A stretch of 42,353 bases of DNA from Caulobacteraceae bacterium (GTDB lineage Bacteria > Pseudomonadota > Alphaproteobacteria > Caulobacterales > Caulobacteraceae): NCBI GenBank assembly GCA_019748095.1, contig JAIEQA010000062.1, positions 1 through 42,353 on the forward strand, read 5' to 3'. This document shows, piece by piece, positions 17,724-26,161 of this stretch. Each line of letters starts with the position of its first letter. The stretch's first letter is position 1. The translations under genes were made by a program, and so were the position numbers. The notes beneath the pieces are model-generated. The model was not told where the DNA came from, ran no database searches, and was given only the letters and a program-made list of their open reading frames with translations.

Positions 17724-18710
17724 ATGTCCAACCCCAGGCTTAAGGTCGTCTTAACCAGAAGACTGCCCGACGCGGTCGAAACCCGCATGCGCGAGCTGTT
17801 CGACGCCGAGCTGAACCTGAAGGACCGGCCGATGGACCGGGCGGCGCTGGAGGCCGCCGTGCAGCGGGCCGAGGTTCTGGTTCCCACCATCACCGACGAG
17901 ATCGATGCCAGTCTGATTGAAGGCGCGGGCGACCAGCTGAAGATGATCGCCAATTTCGGGGCGGGGGTGGATCATATCGACATCGACGCCGCCGTGGCCC
18001 GGGGGATCATCGTCACCAATACCCCGGGCGTCCTGACCGAGGACACGGCCGATCTGGCGATGAGTCTGATCCTCGCGGTCAGCCGCCGCATCGTCGAGGG
18101 GGCCCAGGTCATCGCCGACGGCAAGTTCGAGGGCTGGGCCCCGACCTGGATGTGCGGTCGCAAGCTGTGGGGCAAGCGTCTGGGGATCGTCGGCATGGGC
18201 CGGATCGGCCAGGCCCTGGCCCGACGGGCGAAGGCCTTCGGCCTGCAGGTCCACTACCATAACCGAAAGGCCGTCAGTCCGCGCATCGAGGAGGAACTGG
18301 GGGCCACCTACTGGGACGATCTGGACCAGATGCTGGCGCGGATGGACATCATCTCGCTGAACTGTCCAGCCACGAAAGAGACCCATCACCTGTTGTCCGC
18401 AGAGCGGCTGGCGCTGCTGCAGCCCCATGCCATTCTGGTCAATACAGCGCGGGGCGAACTGATCGACGAGGCGGCCCTGGCGGCGGCGGTGGCGCAGCGT
18501 GCCGTGTCGGGGGTCGGTCTGGACGTGTTCGAGCATGAGCCCGTGATCCATCCCGGCCTGATCGGCCTGCCCCATGTGGTCCTGCTGCCCCATCTGGGCT
18601 CGGCGACACTGGAGGCCCGTCAGGATATGGGGGACCGGGTGATCCTGAATGTCATGACCTTCCAGAACGGTCACCGGCCTCCGGACCGGGTGATCCCGGC
18701 CATGCTCTGA
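17724..18710 (+). CDS. D-2-hydroxyacid dehydrogenase, glyoxylate/hydroxypyruvate reductase type
   Basis: A 328-residue NAD(P)-dependent enzyme, probably reducing glyoxylate or hydroxypyruvate in the cytoplasm. It has the Rossmann motif GIVGMGRIGQALARRAKAFG, the substrate-site NFGAGVDHID, the conserved NTARGELIDE, and the carboxyl HLGSATLEAR with catalytic His. ATG 17724 starts MSNPRLKVVLTRRLP, and homology begins about residue 6, so the start is sound. Codons 5-13 are unusual for this genome (AGG, CTT, TTA, AGA, AGA) and hold a perfect CtrA-type box. It is divergent from the SH3 gene. Confidence 0.92.
   Translation: MSNPRLKVVLTRRLPDAVETRMRELFDAELNLKDRPMDRAALEAAVQRAEVLVPTITDEIDASLIEGAGDQLKMIANFGAGVDHIDIDAAVARGIIVTNTPGVLTEDTADLAMSLILAVSRRIVEGAQVIADGKFEGWAPTWMCGRKLWGKRLGIVGMGRIGQALARRAKAFGLQVHYHNRKAVSPRIEEELGATYWDDLDQMLARMDIISLNCPATKETHHLLSAERLALLQPHAILVNTARGELIDEAALAAAVAQRAVSGVGLDVFEHEPVIHPGLIGLPHVVLLPHLGSATLEARQDMGDRVILNVMTFQNGHRPPDRVIPAML
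17740..17754. promoter_or_regulatory. Perfect CtrA-type box TTAA-N7-TTAA
   Basis: TTAA (17740-17743), seven bases, then TTAA (17751-17754) followed by CC, a full match to the CtrA consensus known from Caulobacter. It lies inside codons 6-11 of the dehydrogenase and 79-93 bp upstream of the divergent SH3-fabA-fabB genes. No strong -10 is evident beside it, so which direction it controls is uncertain. Confidence 0.55.
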
Positions 18711-18721
18711 GGCACGAAAAA

Positions 18722-18751
18722 GGGGACGGCCCGCGGGCCGCCCCCTTCTTT
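18722..18751. terminator. Bidirectional terminator between dehydrogenase and GlsB-like gene
   Basis: GGGGACGGCCC (18722-18732) and GGGCCGCCCCC (18735-18745) pair with one mismatch, followed by TTCTTT on the plus strand; the minus strand ends in CGTTTTT-like bases because GAAAAA precedes the stem. It suits two convergent genes. Confidence 0.8.
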
Positions 18752-18767
18752 CGTCAGGACTGTCCGA

Positions 18768-19022
18768 TCAGGCGCGGCGCTTGACCAGTCCGAGCAGGAA
18801 CAGCAGCAGGACGGCACCCCCGAACGCGACCAGCAGGGTCATCAGGTTGAAGCCGCCGACAGCGAGACCCAGCAGATTGCCGGCGATGAAGCCGCCCAGC
18901 AAGGCACCGATGACGCCGACGATCAGGTTGGTGACCAGTCCGTGACTGCGCCCCATGACTTTTTCAGCCAGCCAGCCGGCGATGATGCCGATGACGATCC
19001 AGCCGATGATACCGAGACCCAT
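18768..19022 (-). CDS. GlsB/YeaQ/YmgE family small membrane protein
   Basis: An 84-residue inner-membrane protein of the transglycosylase-associated family (a historical name; no enzyme activity is implied). It has three hydrophobic segments: GLGIIGWIVIGIIAGWLAEK, NLIVGVIGALLGGFIAGNLLG and LMTLLVAFGGAVLLLFLLGL, with the family sequence VIGALLGGFIAG. Members are often induced by stress. The start at 19022 has GGAAGGA about 8 nt upstream; longer in-frame extension is not supported. It is divergent from the XRE regulator by 193 bp, with a possible EcfG-type -35 (GGAAC) in the gap. Confidence 0.88.
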   Translation of the reverse strand: MGLGIIGWIVIGIIAGWLAEKVMGRSHGLVTNLIVGVIGALLGGFIAGNLLGLAVGGFNLMTLLVAFGGAVLLLFLLGLVKRRA

Positions 19023-19215
19023 AGTTCCATTCCTTCCAAAGCAGATGTGGGCTGATAATGCGCTGGCACCGTCCCGGTTGCGTCGCAGCGAAAAGGAAGT
19101 TCCCCGAGCGTCGTTCGCCATCGCTCGCCCGTCACGAGAAGACGGCATGGTGATTGCGGCGTCCAAGGCGAGCCGTGCCGTTTCGGCACAGCCCTCAGAA
19201 CAAGGGGAATGGGTC

Positions 19216-19602
19216 ATGGCCACCGATATCGATCTTCATCTGGGTCGCCGTTTGCGCCGCCGCCGCCGCCTGCTGGGCCTGACCCAGCAGCAACTGGCCA
19301 TCCAGGTCGGGATCCGCTTCCAGCAGATCCAGAAATACGAATGCGGGGCCAACCGGATCTCGGCGGCCCGCCTGTGGCAGCTGTCCGAGGCGCTGGAGAC
19401 CCCGATCAGCTATTTCTACGACGGTCTGGCCGAGGCCATGGAGCGCAAGGAAGCGGCCGGGGCCAACGGCGGGGAGGTGTTCTCCCGCAAGGAGACGCTC
19501 GATCTGATCCAGGCCTATTACCAGCTGGGCGAGCGTCCGCGTCGCCGCCTGCTGGACCTGGCCAAGTCGCTGCACGCCGAGGGTGATCCGATCGCCTCCT
19601 GA
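19216..19602 (+). CDS. XRE family HTH regulator (PraR/PhrR-like)
   Basis: A 128-residue DNA-binding repressor type. The helix-turn-helix runs from about residue 8 to 65 (GRRLRRRRRLLGLTQQQLAIQVGIRFQQIQKYECGANRISAARLWQLSEALE) and resembles the alphaproteobacterial regulators PraR/PhrR, which have FQQVQKYE and NRIGASRL in the same places. The carboxyl part (SRKETLDLIQAYYQLGERPRRRLLDLAKSL) matches that group too and probably mediates dimers. Cytoplasmic. ATG 19216 is taken because homology starts at once and GGGGAA lies upstream. A large inverted repeat follows the gene; GGTGAGC/GCTCAC arms there might be its own operator. Confidence 0.88.
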   Translation: MATDIDLHLGRRLRRRRRLLGLTQQQLAIQVGIRFQQIQKYECGANRISAARLWQLSEALETPISYFYDGLAEAMERKEAAGANGGEVFSRKETLDLIQAYYQLGERPRRRLLDLAKSLHAEGDPIAS

Positions 19603-19624
19603 GGGGTGTCCCGGTGCCCGTGAA

Positions 19625-19686
19625 CAGTGCTGGTGAGCCAGGCGGAGACCTGCGCCCGACGTTTGCTCACTAGCACTGGCACTTTT
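19625..19686 (+). terminator. Composite 14-bp hairpin with T-run after the XRE gene
   Basis: CAGTGCTGGTGAGC (19625-19638) pairs with GCTCACTAGCACTG (19665-19678) with a single G-T wobble. The 26-nt loop holds its own small stem CAGG/CCTG. GCACTTTT follows, so it can act as an intrinsic terminator ending near 19686, 20 bp before hisN. It could also be a small RNA end or an operator. Confidence 0.6.
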
Positions 19687-19705
19687 CACCCCTTACTCGT
19701 CCGGC

Positions 19706-20491
19706 ATGACCGAATACGAATCCTTCGCCATCGAACTGGCTGCTGCAGCGGCACAGGTGACCCTGCCGTTCTTTCGCGCGGACAACGCCGAGGAGAACAA
19801 GGCCGGGCCCGGGGCCTTCGATCCGGTGACCGAGGCCGACCGGGGTGCAGAGGCGGCGATCCGCCGCCTGATCGCCGCCCGCTATCCCGATCACGGTGTC
19901 ATCGGCGAGGAGTATGGCGAGGACCGGCCGGACGCCGAGCATGTCTGGATCCTCGATCCGGTTGACGGCACCCGCGCCTTCATCGCGGGCCTGCCGCTGT
20001 GGACGACCCTGATCGCATTGAGGACGGCGGGCCGACCGACCGTGGGGGCCATCGCCCAGCCCTATCTGGGCGAGCTGTTCCTGGGTGGTCCGTCCGGCGC
20101 GCGGCTGATCAGGGGCGACCAGACGCGACCGCTGCGCGTGCGGCCCTGCGAGACCCTGACCGATGCGGTGATCGCCACCACCGCCCCTGAAATCTTTACC
20201 GGCCCTGAGCTGGGGGCCTGGACCCAGGTCATGGCGGCGGCTCGGCTGGCCCGTTACGGCTGTGATGCCTATGCCTATGCCATGCTGGCGCTGGGCCGGA
20301 TCGACATGGTGGCCGAAACCGGGCTGAAGGTCTGGGACTGGTCCGCCCTGATCCCGGTGATCGAGGCCGCCGGGGGCGAGGTCACCGACTGGCGCGGCGG
20401 GCCTGTCAACGGCGACGGCCGCATCCTGGCGGTCGGCGACGTCCGGATCCGCGACCAGGCGCTGGTTGCCCTGCGCCGCGGCACCAACTGA
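19706..20491 (+). CDS. hisN: Histidinol-phosphatase, inositol-monophosphatase family
   Basis: A Mg2+-dependent phosphatase that probably removes phosphate from L-histidinol phosphate, the step of histidine synthesis done by HisN in organisms without the HisB phosphatase domain. 261 residues. Metal ligands are in GEEYGE (Glu68/69) and ILDPVDGTRAF (Asp84, Asp87), with a further Asp in KVWDWSALIPVIEAAGG. The DGTRAFIAG spelling with Arg-Ala-Phe favours HisN over inositol monophosphatase (usually DGTxNF). It stands alone, away from other his genes, and its stop is 4 bp from that of the convergent eipA. Confidence 0.87.
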   Translation: MTEYESFAIELAAAAAQVTLPFFRADNAEENKAGPGAFDPVTEADRGAEAAIRRLIAARYPDHGVIGEEYGEDRPDAEHVWILDPVDGTRAFIAGLPLWTTLIALRTAGRPTVGAIAQPYLGELFLGGPSGARLIRGDQTRPLRVRPCETLTDAVIATTAPEIFTGPELGAWTQVMAAARLARYGCDAYAYAMLALGRIDMVAETGLKVWDWSALIPVIEAAGGEVTDWRGGPVNGDGRILAVGDVRIRDQALVALRRGTN

Positions 20492-20495
20492 CCGC

Positions 20496-21110
20496 CTAGA
20501 AGGGCAGCAGGTTGCGCTGGCGGCTGTAGGCCATGGTGCCGACATTGGCCCCGAGACGCAGGCCGACACCGGTGCGGATGGGAGCCAGAACGATCCCGTC
20601 GGCTCGCTGATAGTTCACGCCCAGTCCGCCGATCAGATAGGCGGTGCCTTCCACCCCGGGATAGCGGCGATAGATGGCGTCGGCCGCATAGAGGCCATAG
20701 ACGAGGGTGAAGACGCGCGAGGCGTTGCCACCGACGTCCCAGCCGATCGAGGTCCCCTGCCAGAACACTTCCTGTGAGGCCGACTGGTCCTTCATATGCA
20801 GCGCGCCGCGGCCGTAGCGCAGGCCGATCACTGCGGCCCCGGACGCTTCCTCGCCGGCGATGTAGGCCGTGGGCCGGTCGCCCTGATCGGCGAAGATGCG
20901 CTCTATGGCACTGCCCATGGCCTCGGCGGCGATGCCCAGTTCGCGCGATCCGGCCGCCACCAGTTCGTCCGCCGTATAGGCGCGCGCGGTCGCGTCCGAA
21001 GAAATCGGATAGCTCGGCTCGTTCGGCTGGCGCGGTGTGGTGGCGCAGGCCGACAACGCACCGGCTGCGGCGGCGGCGAAACCGGTCTGGATCAGATGGC
21101 GGCGATGCAT
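20496..21110 (-). CDS. eipA: EipA-like envelope protein (DUF1134), predicted lipoprotein
   Basis: A 204-residue periplasmic protein of the DUF1134 family. In Brucella the homologue EipA supports cell-envelope integrity and is controlled by CtrA. ATG 21110 opens MHRRHLIQTGFAAAAAGALSAC, a twin-arginine-like signal with lipobox LSAC; upstream in-frame codons do not add a signal. The domain is marked by TSIGWDVGGNASRVFTLVYGL, YRRYPGVEGTAYLIGGLGVNYQR and APIRTGVGLRLGANVG, ending NLLPF. The Brucella protein is described as periplasmic; the Cys here suggests lipid anchoring. A CtrA-like box lies 88-102 bp upstream. Confidence 0.88.
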   Translation of the reverse strand: MHRRHLIQTGFAAAAAGALSACATTPRQPNEPSYPISSDATARAYTADELVAAGSRELGIAAEAMGSAIERIFADQGDRPTAYIAGEEASGAAVIGLRYGRGALHMKDQSASQEVFWQGTSIGWDVGGNASRVFTLVYGLYAADAIYRRYPGVEGTAYLIGGLGVNYQRADGIVLAPIRTGVGLRLGANVGTMAYSRQRNLLPF

Positions 21111-21188
21111 GGCGGGTCGTCCTGAACTCTGGCTCGCCGGCGACGCGGGCGATGTCACAGGGTCACCGGGCTTTGCGGCAGCCTTGGG

Positions 21189-21212
21189 GCTATAGCGTTA
21201 ACGGGACCTTAC
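21189..21212 (-). promoter_or_regulatory. eipA promoter with CtrA-like box
   Basis: TTAA (21198-21201), seven bases, TTAC (21209-21212): seven of eight positions of the CtrA consensus. Just downstream toward eipA is GCTATAGC (21189-21196), close to the Caulobacter -10 element GCTANAWC. The box would fall between -10 and -35, so it could either activate or repress. Inference from sequence only. Confidence 0.5.
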
Positions 21213-21230
21213 AGACGGCCTGTCCGCCTT

Positions 21231-21767
21231 TCAGGCGTGTTTTCCCGTTCTCGCCGCCAGCCAGTCCATGCAGGCCAGCAGAACGCCGGAGACCACGAAG
21301 GTCAGATGGATGATCACCAGCCAGTACAGATGAGCTTCGTTGAAAGGGGCCTCGGCATCCGCCTCGCCGATTTCCATGAAGCGCTTCAGCAGATGAATGC
21401 CGGAGATCGCCACGATGGAGGCGATCAGCTTCATCTTCAGCCCGGCGAAATCGACGGTCCCCATCCATGACGGACGATCGACAGTGTCGGCGATATCGAG
21501 CTTGGAGACGAAATTCTCGTAACCCGAGAACAGCACGATCAGCAGCAGATTGCCCGCCAGCGACAGGTCAATCAGGGTCAGGACGACCAAGATGGCCTCC
21601 TCGGCGCTCATGTCGAAGACCCGGGGCAGATAATAGATCAGCTCCCGGGTGAACACGATCGTCAGCATGGCCAGCGAGACCACCAGTCCCAGATACATCG
21701 GGGCCATCAGCCAGCGCGAAGCGAACAGTCCGCGCTCGAACCGGGTCTCGATTTCAGGCTTGGGCAT
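21231..21767 (-). CDS. UPF0114 (YqhA family) inner-membrane protein
   Basis: A 178-residue membrane protein with about four hydrophobic helices: LMAPMYLGLVVSLAMLTIVF, AILVVLTLIDLSLAGNLLLIVLFSGYENF, MKLIASIVAISGIHLL and YWLVIIHLTFVVSGVLLACMDWL. The amino end FERGLFASRWLMAPMYLGL and the GYENF stretch are typical of UPF0114. Function is unknown. The ATG at 21767 is 2 bases after the pheT TGA, so translation is likely coupled to pheT, and no promoter is evident between them. This makes it the last gene of the pheS-X-pheT transcript. Confidence 0.9.
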   Translation of the reverse strand: MPKPEIETRFERGLFASRWLMAPMYLGLVVSLAMLTIVFTRELIYYLPRVFDMSAEEAILVVLTLIDLSLAGNLLLIVLFSGYENFVSKLDIADTVDRPSWMGTVDFAGLKMKLIASIVAISGIHLLKRFMEIGEADAEAPFNEAHLYWLVIIHLTFVVSGVLLACMDWLAARTGKHA

Positions 21768-21769
21768 CT

Positions 21770-24199
21770 TCAGCTCCGCAGGGTGGCGCCGACCTTCGCC
21801 GCCGCAGCCACGATCCGGCCTGACAGAGCCTCGATTTGCGCCTCGGTCAAGGTCGCCTCGCGCGGCTGGACGACAACTTCCAGCGCGACGGACTTCGACC
21901 CATCGGCGACGCCCTGCCCGCGATAGACGTCGAACACCCGCACCTCGGTGATCAGGGCCTTGTCGGCCCCCTGGACCGCGCGGACCAGATCGCCCGCAGC
22001 TGTCGCCTCCTCGACCACGAAGGCGAAGTCGCGGGTCAGGGGCATCAGATTGGGCAGGTCGGCGGGGCTCCGGGCCTTGGTCGATACGCCTTTCGTCCGG
22101 GGCTCGGGCACGGCGTCCAGCACGATCTCGAAGGCCAGCATGGGGCCGTCGGCGTCCAGGGCCTTGAGAATGCGCGGATGGACGGCCCCGAACTCGGCGA
22201 TGACGGTCTTCGGCCCCAGCTGCAGTCGCGCGGACCGGCCGGGATGCCACCAGTCGCGGTTCGACCCCTGGGCCAGCTGCAGCGAGCCGACCGGCGCGCC
22301 GATGTCCTCAAGCAGCCCCATCAGGTCGGCCTTGAGGGCGAACAGGGCGTCCTCACCGGGGCCGGCCCAGTGTCGTGCGGCGCGGGCGGAGACCAGGCCC
22401 GTGATGACGGTGCGCTGGTCGCCCGGCTGGTCGCCGAGGTAGATCGGGCCGATCTCGAACAGGGCCACATCGGCATGGCCCCGTGCCGCGTTGCGCGCGG
22501 CGGCCTGGATCAGATTGGGCAGGGCCGAGGGGCGCATACAGTCCAGATCGGCCGCGATCGGATTCTCGACCACCAGACGCGCGTCCCCGCCGCCGAACAG
22601 GGCGGCGATGTCCCGGCGCGTGAAGGACCAGGTGACGGCCTCGGCATAGCCACGTGCCGCCAGCGCCCGGCGCGCGATCCGCACCCGCGTCTGGCGCGGG
22701 CTGAGCACGCCGCGCGAGGGCGAGCCCTGATCGGGCAGGGGCGTCTCCGGCAGATGCTGGAAGCCATGGATCCGCGTCACCTCCTCGACCAGGTCGGCCT
22801 TTGCCGTGACGTCCCGACGCCACGACGGCGGGGTGACGGTCCAGGGTTCGACCTGACCGGCCGGGCCGGGCGTCACCAGAAAGCCGAGCTGGCCCAGAAT
22901 GGTGCCGATCCGGTCCGTCTCCAGATCCATGCCCGACAGCCGCTTCACATAGGCGGGATCAAAGGGGAAGTGGGCCGGATTGGCCGGGTGCTCGCCCGCC
23001 AGCACGATCTCGGACGGCTCGCCGCCGCACAGGTCGAGGATCAGCCGCGTGGCCAGCTCCAGCCCCGGCACGACCGAGGCGGGGTCGACGCCGCGCGCGA
23101 ACCGGTACTGGGCGTCGGAAGCGATGTTCAGCGTCCGGCCGGTCTGGGCCGTCACGATCGGATCGAACCAGGCGCTCTCGAGGAAAACGTCGGTGGTCTC
23201 GTCCGAACAGCCCGTGCTTTCGCCGCCCATGACGCCGCCGAGGCCGATGGGCCGCTCGCCGCCGGCGTCGGCGATGACGGATATGGCCGGATCGGCCTGA
23301 TAGGTCTTGCCGTCCAGGGCGATCAGATGTTCGGCCTCGCCCGTGGCGGTCGAGGTCTGACCGGCGCGAACGACGATCTCGCTGCCGACCAGCTTGCCCA
23401 GATCATAGACGTGCAGCGGCCGGGCGCGGTCGTAGGCGATCAGGTTGGTGACATCGACCAGACGGTTGATCGAGCGCAGGCCGATGGCCTGAAGCCGGGT
23501 CTGCAGCCAGGCCGGGGAGGGGCCGTTCGCTACGCCCCGGATGACCCGGCCCGCGAAGACCGGACACTGGTCCGGGGCCTCGATCCGGACGGAGACGGGA
23601 CAGGGGAAGGCCCCCCGGACCATGGCGATGTCGAAATGCTTCAGGGTCCCGACACCGGCGGCCGCCAGATCCCGGGCGATGCCCGCCACCCCCAGCCAGT
23701 CGGGGCGGTTGGGGGTGACCTCGAAGTCGATGACGGGCTCGGCCCCGAACAGGGCGGCCACCGGGGTGCCGACCGGGATCTCCGGCGGCAGTTCCTGAAT
23801 ACCGTCCGACTCGTCCGCCAGCTCCAGCTCGGAGGCCGAGCACAGCATGCCGTTGGAGACCACGCCCCGCACCGGCTTCTCGACCAGGGTGACGCCGAGG
23901 CCGGGAACCCAGGCCCCGATGGGCGCATAGATGGTGGTCAGGCCGGCACGGGCATTGGGGGCCCCGCAGACGATCTCCTTGATCCCGTCGATGGTCTCGA
24001 CCTGACAGACGCGCAGGCGGTCGGCATTGGGATGCTGCACCGCCTCCACGATCTTCGCCACGGTGAACGGAGCCAGGGCTGCGGCCGGATCGGCGACATG
24101 CTCGACCTCCAGCCCGGCCATGGTCATGGCCCCGGCGATCTCGTCGATGGAGGCCGAGGTCTCAAGGTGGTCCTTGAGCCAGGAGAGGGTGAACTTCAT
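21770..24199 (-). CDS. pheT: Phenylalanyl-tRNA synthetase beta subunit
   Basis: With PheS forms the alpha2-beta2 enzyme that charges tRNA-Phe. 809 residues, a normal length. In order: [12 protein letters not shown] at the amino end, the EMAP-type tRNA-binding domain ([30 protein letters not shown]; about 45-150), the B3/B4 editing region ([20 protein letters not shown] onward, including HVYDLGKL), the B5 domain and the carboxyl FDX-ACB anticodon domain ([19 protein letters not shown] to the end). The start at 24199 overlaps the stop of the preceding small gene in an ATGA arrangement, so the two are translationally coupled. Confidence 0.96.
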   Translation of the reverse strand: MKFTLSWLKDHLETSASIDEIAGAMTMAGLEVEHVADPAAALAPFTVAKIVEAVQHPNADRLRVCQVETIDGIKEIVCGAPNARAGLTTIYAPIGAWVPGLGVTLVEKPVRGVVSNGMLCSASELELADESDGIQELPPEIPVGTPVAALFGAEPVIDFEVTPNRPDWLGVAGIARDLAAAGVGTLKHFDIAMVRGAFPCPVSVRIEAPDQCPVFAGRVIRGVANGPSPAWLQTRLQAIGLRSINRLVDVTNLIAYDRARPLHVYDLGKLVGSEIVVRAGQTSTATGEAEHLIALDGKTYQADPAISVIADAGGERPIGLGGVMGGESTGCSDETTDVFLESAWFDPIVTAQTGRTLNIASDAQYRFARGVDPASVVPGLELATRLILDLCGGEPSEIVLAGEHPANPAHFPFDPAYVKRLSGMDLETDRIGTILGQLGFLVTPGPAGQVEPWTVTPPSWRRDVTAKADLVEEVTRIHGFQHLPETPLPDQGSPSRGVLSPRQTRVRIARRALAARGYAEAVTWSFTRRDIAALFGGGDARLVVENPIAADLDCMRPSALPNLIQAAARNAARGHADVALFEIGPIYLGDQPGDQRTVITGLVSARAARHWAGPGEDALFALKADLMGLLEDIGAPVGSLQLAQGSNRDWWHPGRSARLQLGPKTVIAEFGAVHPRILKALDADGPMLAFEIVLDAVPEPRTKGVSTKARSPADLPNLMPLTRDFAFVVEEATAAGDLVRAVQGADKALITEVRVFDVYRGQGVADGSKSVALEVVVQPREATLTEAQIEALSGRIVAAAAKVGATLRS

Positions 24200-24582
24200 G
24201 CCGGCACGTCCACGGTCGCGACGAAGGCGGCGATGACGGCCTCGTCCCCCACCAGGCCCACACCGTGGAACAGGCAGCGTTCGAAGACGCACCCCGCCAC
24301 GGACAAGGCGCCGATCACGCGCGTTCCGGCGGCGGTCAGGAACAGGTTGCGGACATCGCCCTCGACGTCGCCGAAATTGCAGTTCCCGAACCGCGTCTCC
24401 GCCGTCGGAATCAGCACGGACGGCCCAACGAGGATGCAGTCGATGAAGCGCCGGCCCTCGATGGCGACGCCCGAGAGGGTCGCGGCTTCGATCAGGGCCG
24501 GAATGGACACCAGCACGTCCTCGATCGTGGTGCGAACGCCCAGGTCTTCCGGGCTGGCGACGGCTTTTTCGGTATCGGACAT
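24196..24582 (-). CDS. Unknown 128-residue protein between pheS and pheT, beta-helix-like
   Basis: I do not recognise the family. After an acidic amino end ([15 protein letters not shown]) and an amphipathic stretch ([19 protein letters not shown]), residues about 33-115 show short repeats of the form xLSGVxIEGxx[13 protein letters not shown] and [18 protein letters not shown]. Regular alternation of hydrophobic residues with G, N and C suggests a right-handed beta-helix of pentapeptide type. No signal peptide is seen. It begins 4 bp after the pheS stop and its TGA overlaps the pheT ATG, so it is made together with both subunits. Such a gene inside pheST is not part of the standard operon. 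Confidence 0.82.
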   Translation of the reverse strand: MSDTEKAVASPEDLGVRTTIEDVLVSIPALIEAATLSGVAIEGRRFIDCILVGPSVLIPTAETRFGNCNFGDVEGDVRNLFLTAAGTRVIGALSVAGCVFERCLFHGVGLVGDEAVIAAFVATVDVPA

Positions 24583-24586
24583 GGGG

Positions 24587-25663
24587 TCAGCTCAGGCCGG
24601 AGGCGGGGTTGGGGGCGGTGAAGGCGGAGAAGCCGTAGTGGGCCAGCCAGCGGACATCGGCCTCGAACATGGGTCTCAGGTCCGGCACGCCGTATTTCAG
24701 CATCGCCATCCGGTCGACGCCCATGCCGAAGGCGAAACCCTGCCATTCGTCGGGGTCGATGCCGCAGCTGGTCAGGACATTGGGATGAACCATGCCGCAG
24801 CCCAGAATCTCGAGCCAGTCCGAGCCCTCGTTCAACACCAGCTTGCCGCCCGAGCGGTCGCAACGGATGTCCATCTCGGCGCTGGGTTCGGTGAAGGGGA
24901 AATGGTGCGGGCGGAAGCGGGCGTCGACACCGTCCAGCTCGAAGAAGCGGGCCACGAAGGTCTGAAGCGTGGTCTTCAGATGCCCCATGTGGATGTCCTT
25001 GCCGATCACCAGACCCTCGATCTGATGGAACATCGGGGTGTGGGTGGCGTCGGAGTCCTTCCGGAACGTCCGGCCCGGCGCGACGATGCGGATCGGCGGC
25101 GTCTGGCTCATCATGGTGCGGACCTGCACCGGGCTGGTGTGGGTGCGCAGCACCTTGCGTTCACCCGTCTCCGGGTCCGGTTGCAGGAAGAAGGTGTCGT
25201 GCATCTCCCGCGCCGGGTGTTTGGGCGGGAAGTTCAGGGCGGTGAAATTGTGGAAATCGTCCTCGATGTCCGGGCCTTCGGCGACGGCGAAGCCCATCTC
25301 GGCGAACAGGGCGATCATCTCGTCCATCACCTGCATGGTGGGATGCACCCCGCCCTTGCGGCGCGGCCGGGCCGGCAGGGTCAGGTCAAGGCGTTCGGCC
25401 TGCAGCCGGGCGTCCAGTTCCGCGGCCTCCAGTTCGGCTTTTTTCGCGGCGATGGCGGCGGTGACACGGTCGCGCAGACCATTGAGGACCGGCCCCTGCT
25501 CGCGCCGCTCGTCCGGGCCCATCGCGCCCATGCCCTTGAGCAGGCCGGAGATCGTGCCCGTCTTGCCCAGGGCTGCGACGCGCACGGCCTCGACCTCGGC
25601 GACGGTGGTCGCGGAGCCGATGGCGTTGATCAGTTCGAGTTCGAGAGCGGCGAGATCGGTCAT
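24587..25663 (-). CDS. pheS: Phenylalanyl-tRNA synthetase alpha subunit
   Basis: Class II catalytic subunit, cytoplasmic. 358 residues. The amino coiled-coil covers about 1-95 ([26 protein letters not shown]). The class II core includes [19 protein letters not shown], the motif 2 area ([37 protein letters not shown]) and the motif 3 area ([22 protein letters not shown]). ATG 25663 gives [16 protein letters not shown]. It follows rplT by 90 bp, with a strong hairpin and T-run between, and is coupled to the small gene that follows. Confidence 0.96.
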   Translation of the reverse strand: MTDLAALELELINAIGSATTVAEVEAVRVAALGKTGTISGLLKGMGAMGPDERREQGPVLNGLRDRVTAAIAAKKAELEAAELDARLQAERLDLTLPARPRRKGGVHPTMQVMDEMIALFAEMGFAVAEGPDIEDDFHNFTALNFPPKHPAREMHDTFFLQPDPETGERKVLRTHTSPVQVRTMMSQTPPIRIVAPGRTFRKDSDATHTPMFHQIEGLVIGKDIHMGHLKTTLQTFVARFFELDGVDARFRPHHFPFTEPSAEMDIRCDRSGGKLVLNEGSDWLEILGCGMVHPNVLTSCGIDPDEWQGFAFGMGVDRMAMLKYGVPDLRPMFEADVRWLAHYGFSAFTAPNPASGLS

Positions 25664-25695
25664 GGGGGGTTCGTCTAGCGGGTGGATCGAAAAGC

Positions 25696-25729
25696 AAAAA
25701 GCCCCCCGGCGCGAACCGGGAGGCTTTTG
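25696..25729 (-). terminator. Terminator between rplT and pheS
   Basis: On the minus strand AAAAGCCTCCCGG pairs with CCGGGGGGCTTTT (one G-U) around a 6-nt loop and is followed by TGCTTTT. It should end most rpmI-rplT transcripts. A second small stem, TCCGG-TTCG-CCGGA (25747-25734), precedes it. No Phe-rich leader peptide is found, so classical pheST attenuation is unlikely. Confidence 0.85.
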
Positions 25730-25753
25730 ATCGTCCGGCGAACCGGATCCGTC

Positions 25754-26107
25754 CTACTTCAGCGCGTCGCGCACCTTGGCGGCGATGTCGGAGAAGCCGG
25801 TGCCGTCCATGGCGATCGCGGCCAGGACCTTGCGGTCCAGCTCGATTCCGGCCTTGGAGAGGCCGTGCATGAACTGCGAGTAGGTGAAGCCTTCCTGGCG
25901 GGCAGCGGCGTTGATGCGCTGGATCCACAGGGCGCGGAAGTTGCGCTTGTTGGTGCGGCGGTCGCGATAGGCGTATTGCCCGGCGCGGTCGACGGCGGCC
26001 TTGGCCGTGCGGATGGTGTTCTTGCGGCGGCCGGAAAAGCCCTTGGCCTGTTCCAGAACCTTCTTGTGCCGGGCGTGGGAAACTACGCCCCGTTTGACGC
26101 GAGCCAT
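25754..26107 (-). CDS. rplT: 50S ribosomal protein L20
   Basis: Large-subunit assembly protein that also represses its own operon in E. coli. 117 residues: [55 protein letters not shown] amino end and a conserved [20 protein letters not shown] helix. The start is fixed by the universal MARVKRG. It follows rpmI by 54 bp. A strong terminator follows. Confidence 0.97.
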   Translation of the reverse strand: MARVKRGVVSHARHKKVLEQAKGFSGRRKNTIRTAKAAVDRAGQYAYRDRRTNKRNFRALWIQRINAAARQEGFTYSQFMHGLSKAGIELDRKVLAAIAMDGTGFSDIAAKVRDALK

Positions 26108-26161
26108 GTCGCTATCCTTTCAAATTCAATGCTGTGAGGAGATCAGGTCGTCGCGCGCCAA

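Noticed and set aside
21836..25678. Plus-strand open frame of 1280 codons over pheS-pheT
   Set aside because: Antisense shadow of two firmly identified genes. The product is Gly/Arg/Gln/His-rich with no domain, as expected from GC-rich codon bias on the other strand.
25664..25753. Phe-rich leader peptide attenuator before pheS
   Set aside because: No short frame with Phe codons exists; the hairpin with T-run is explained as the rplT terminator.
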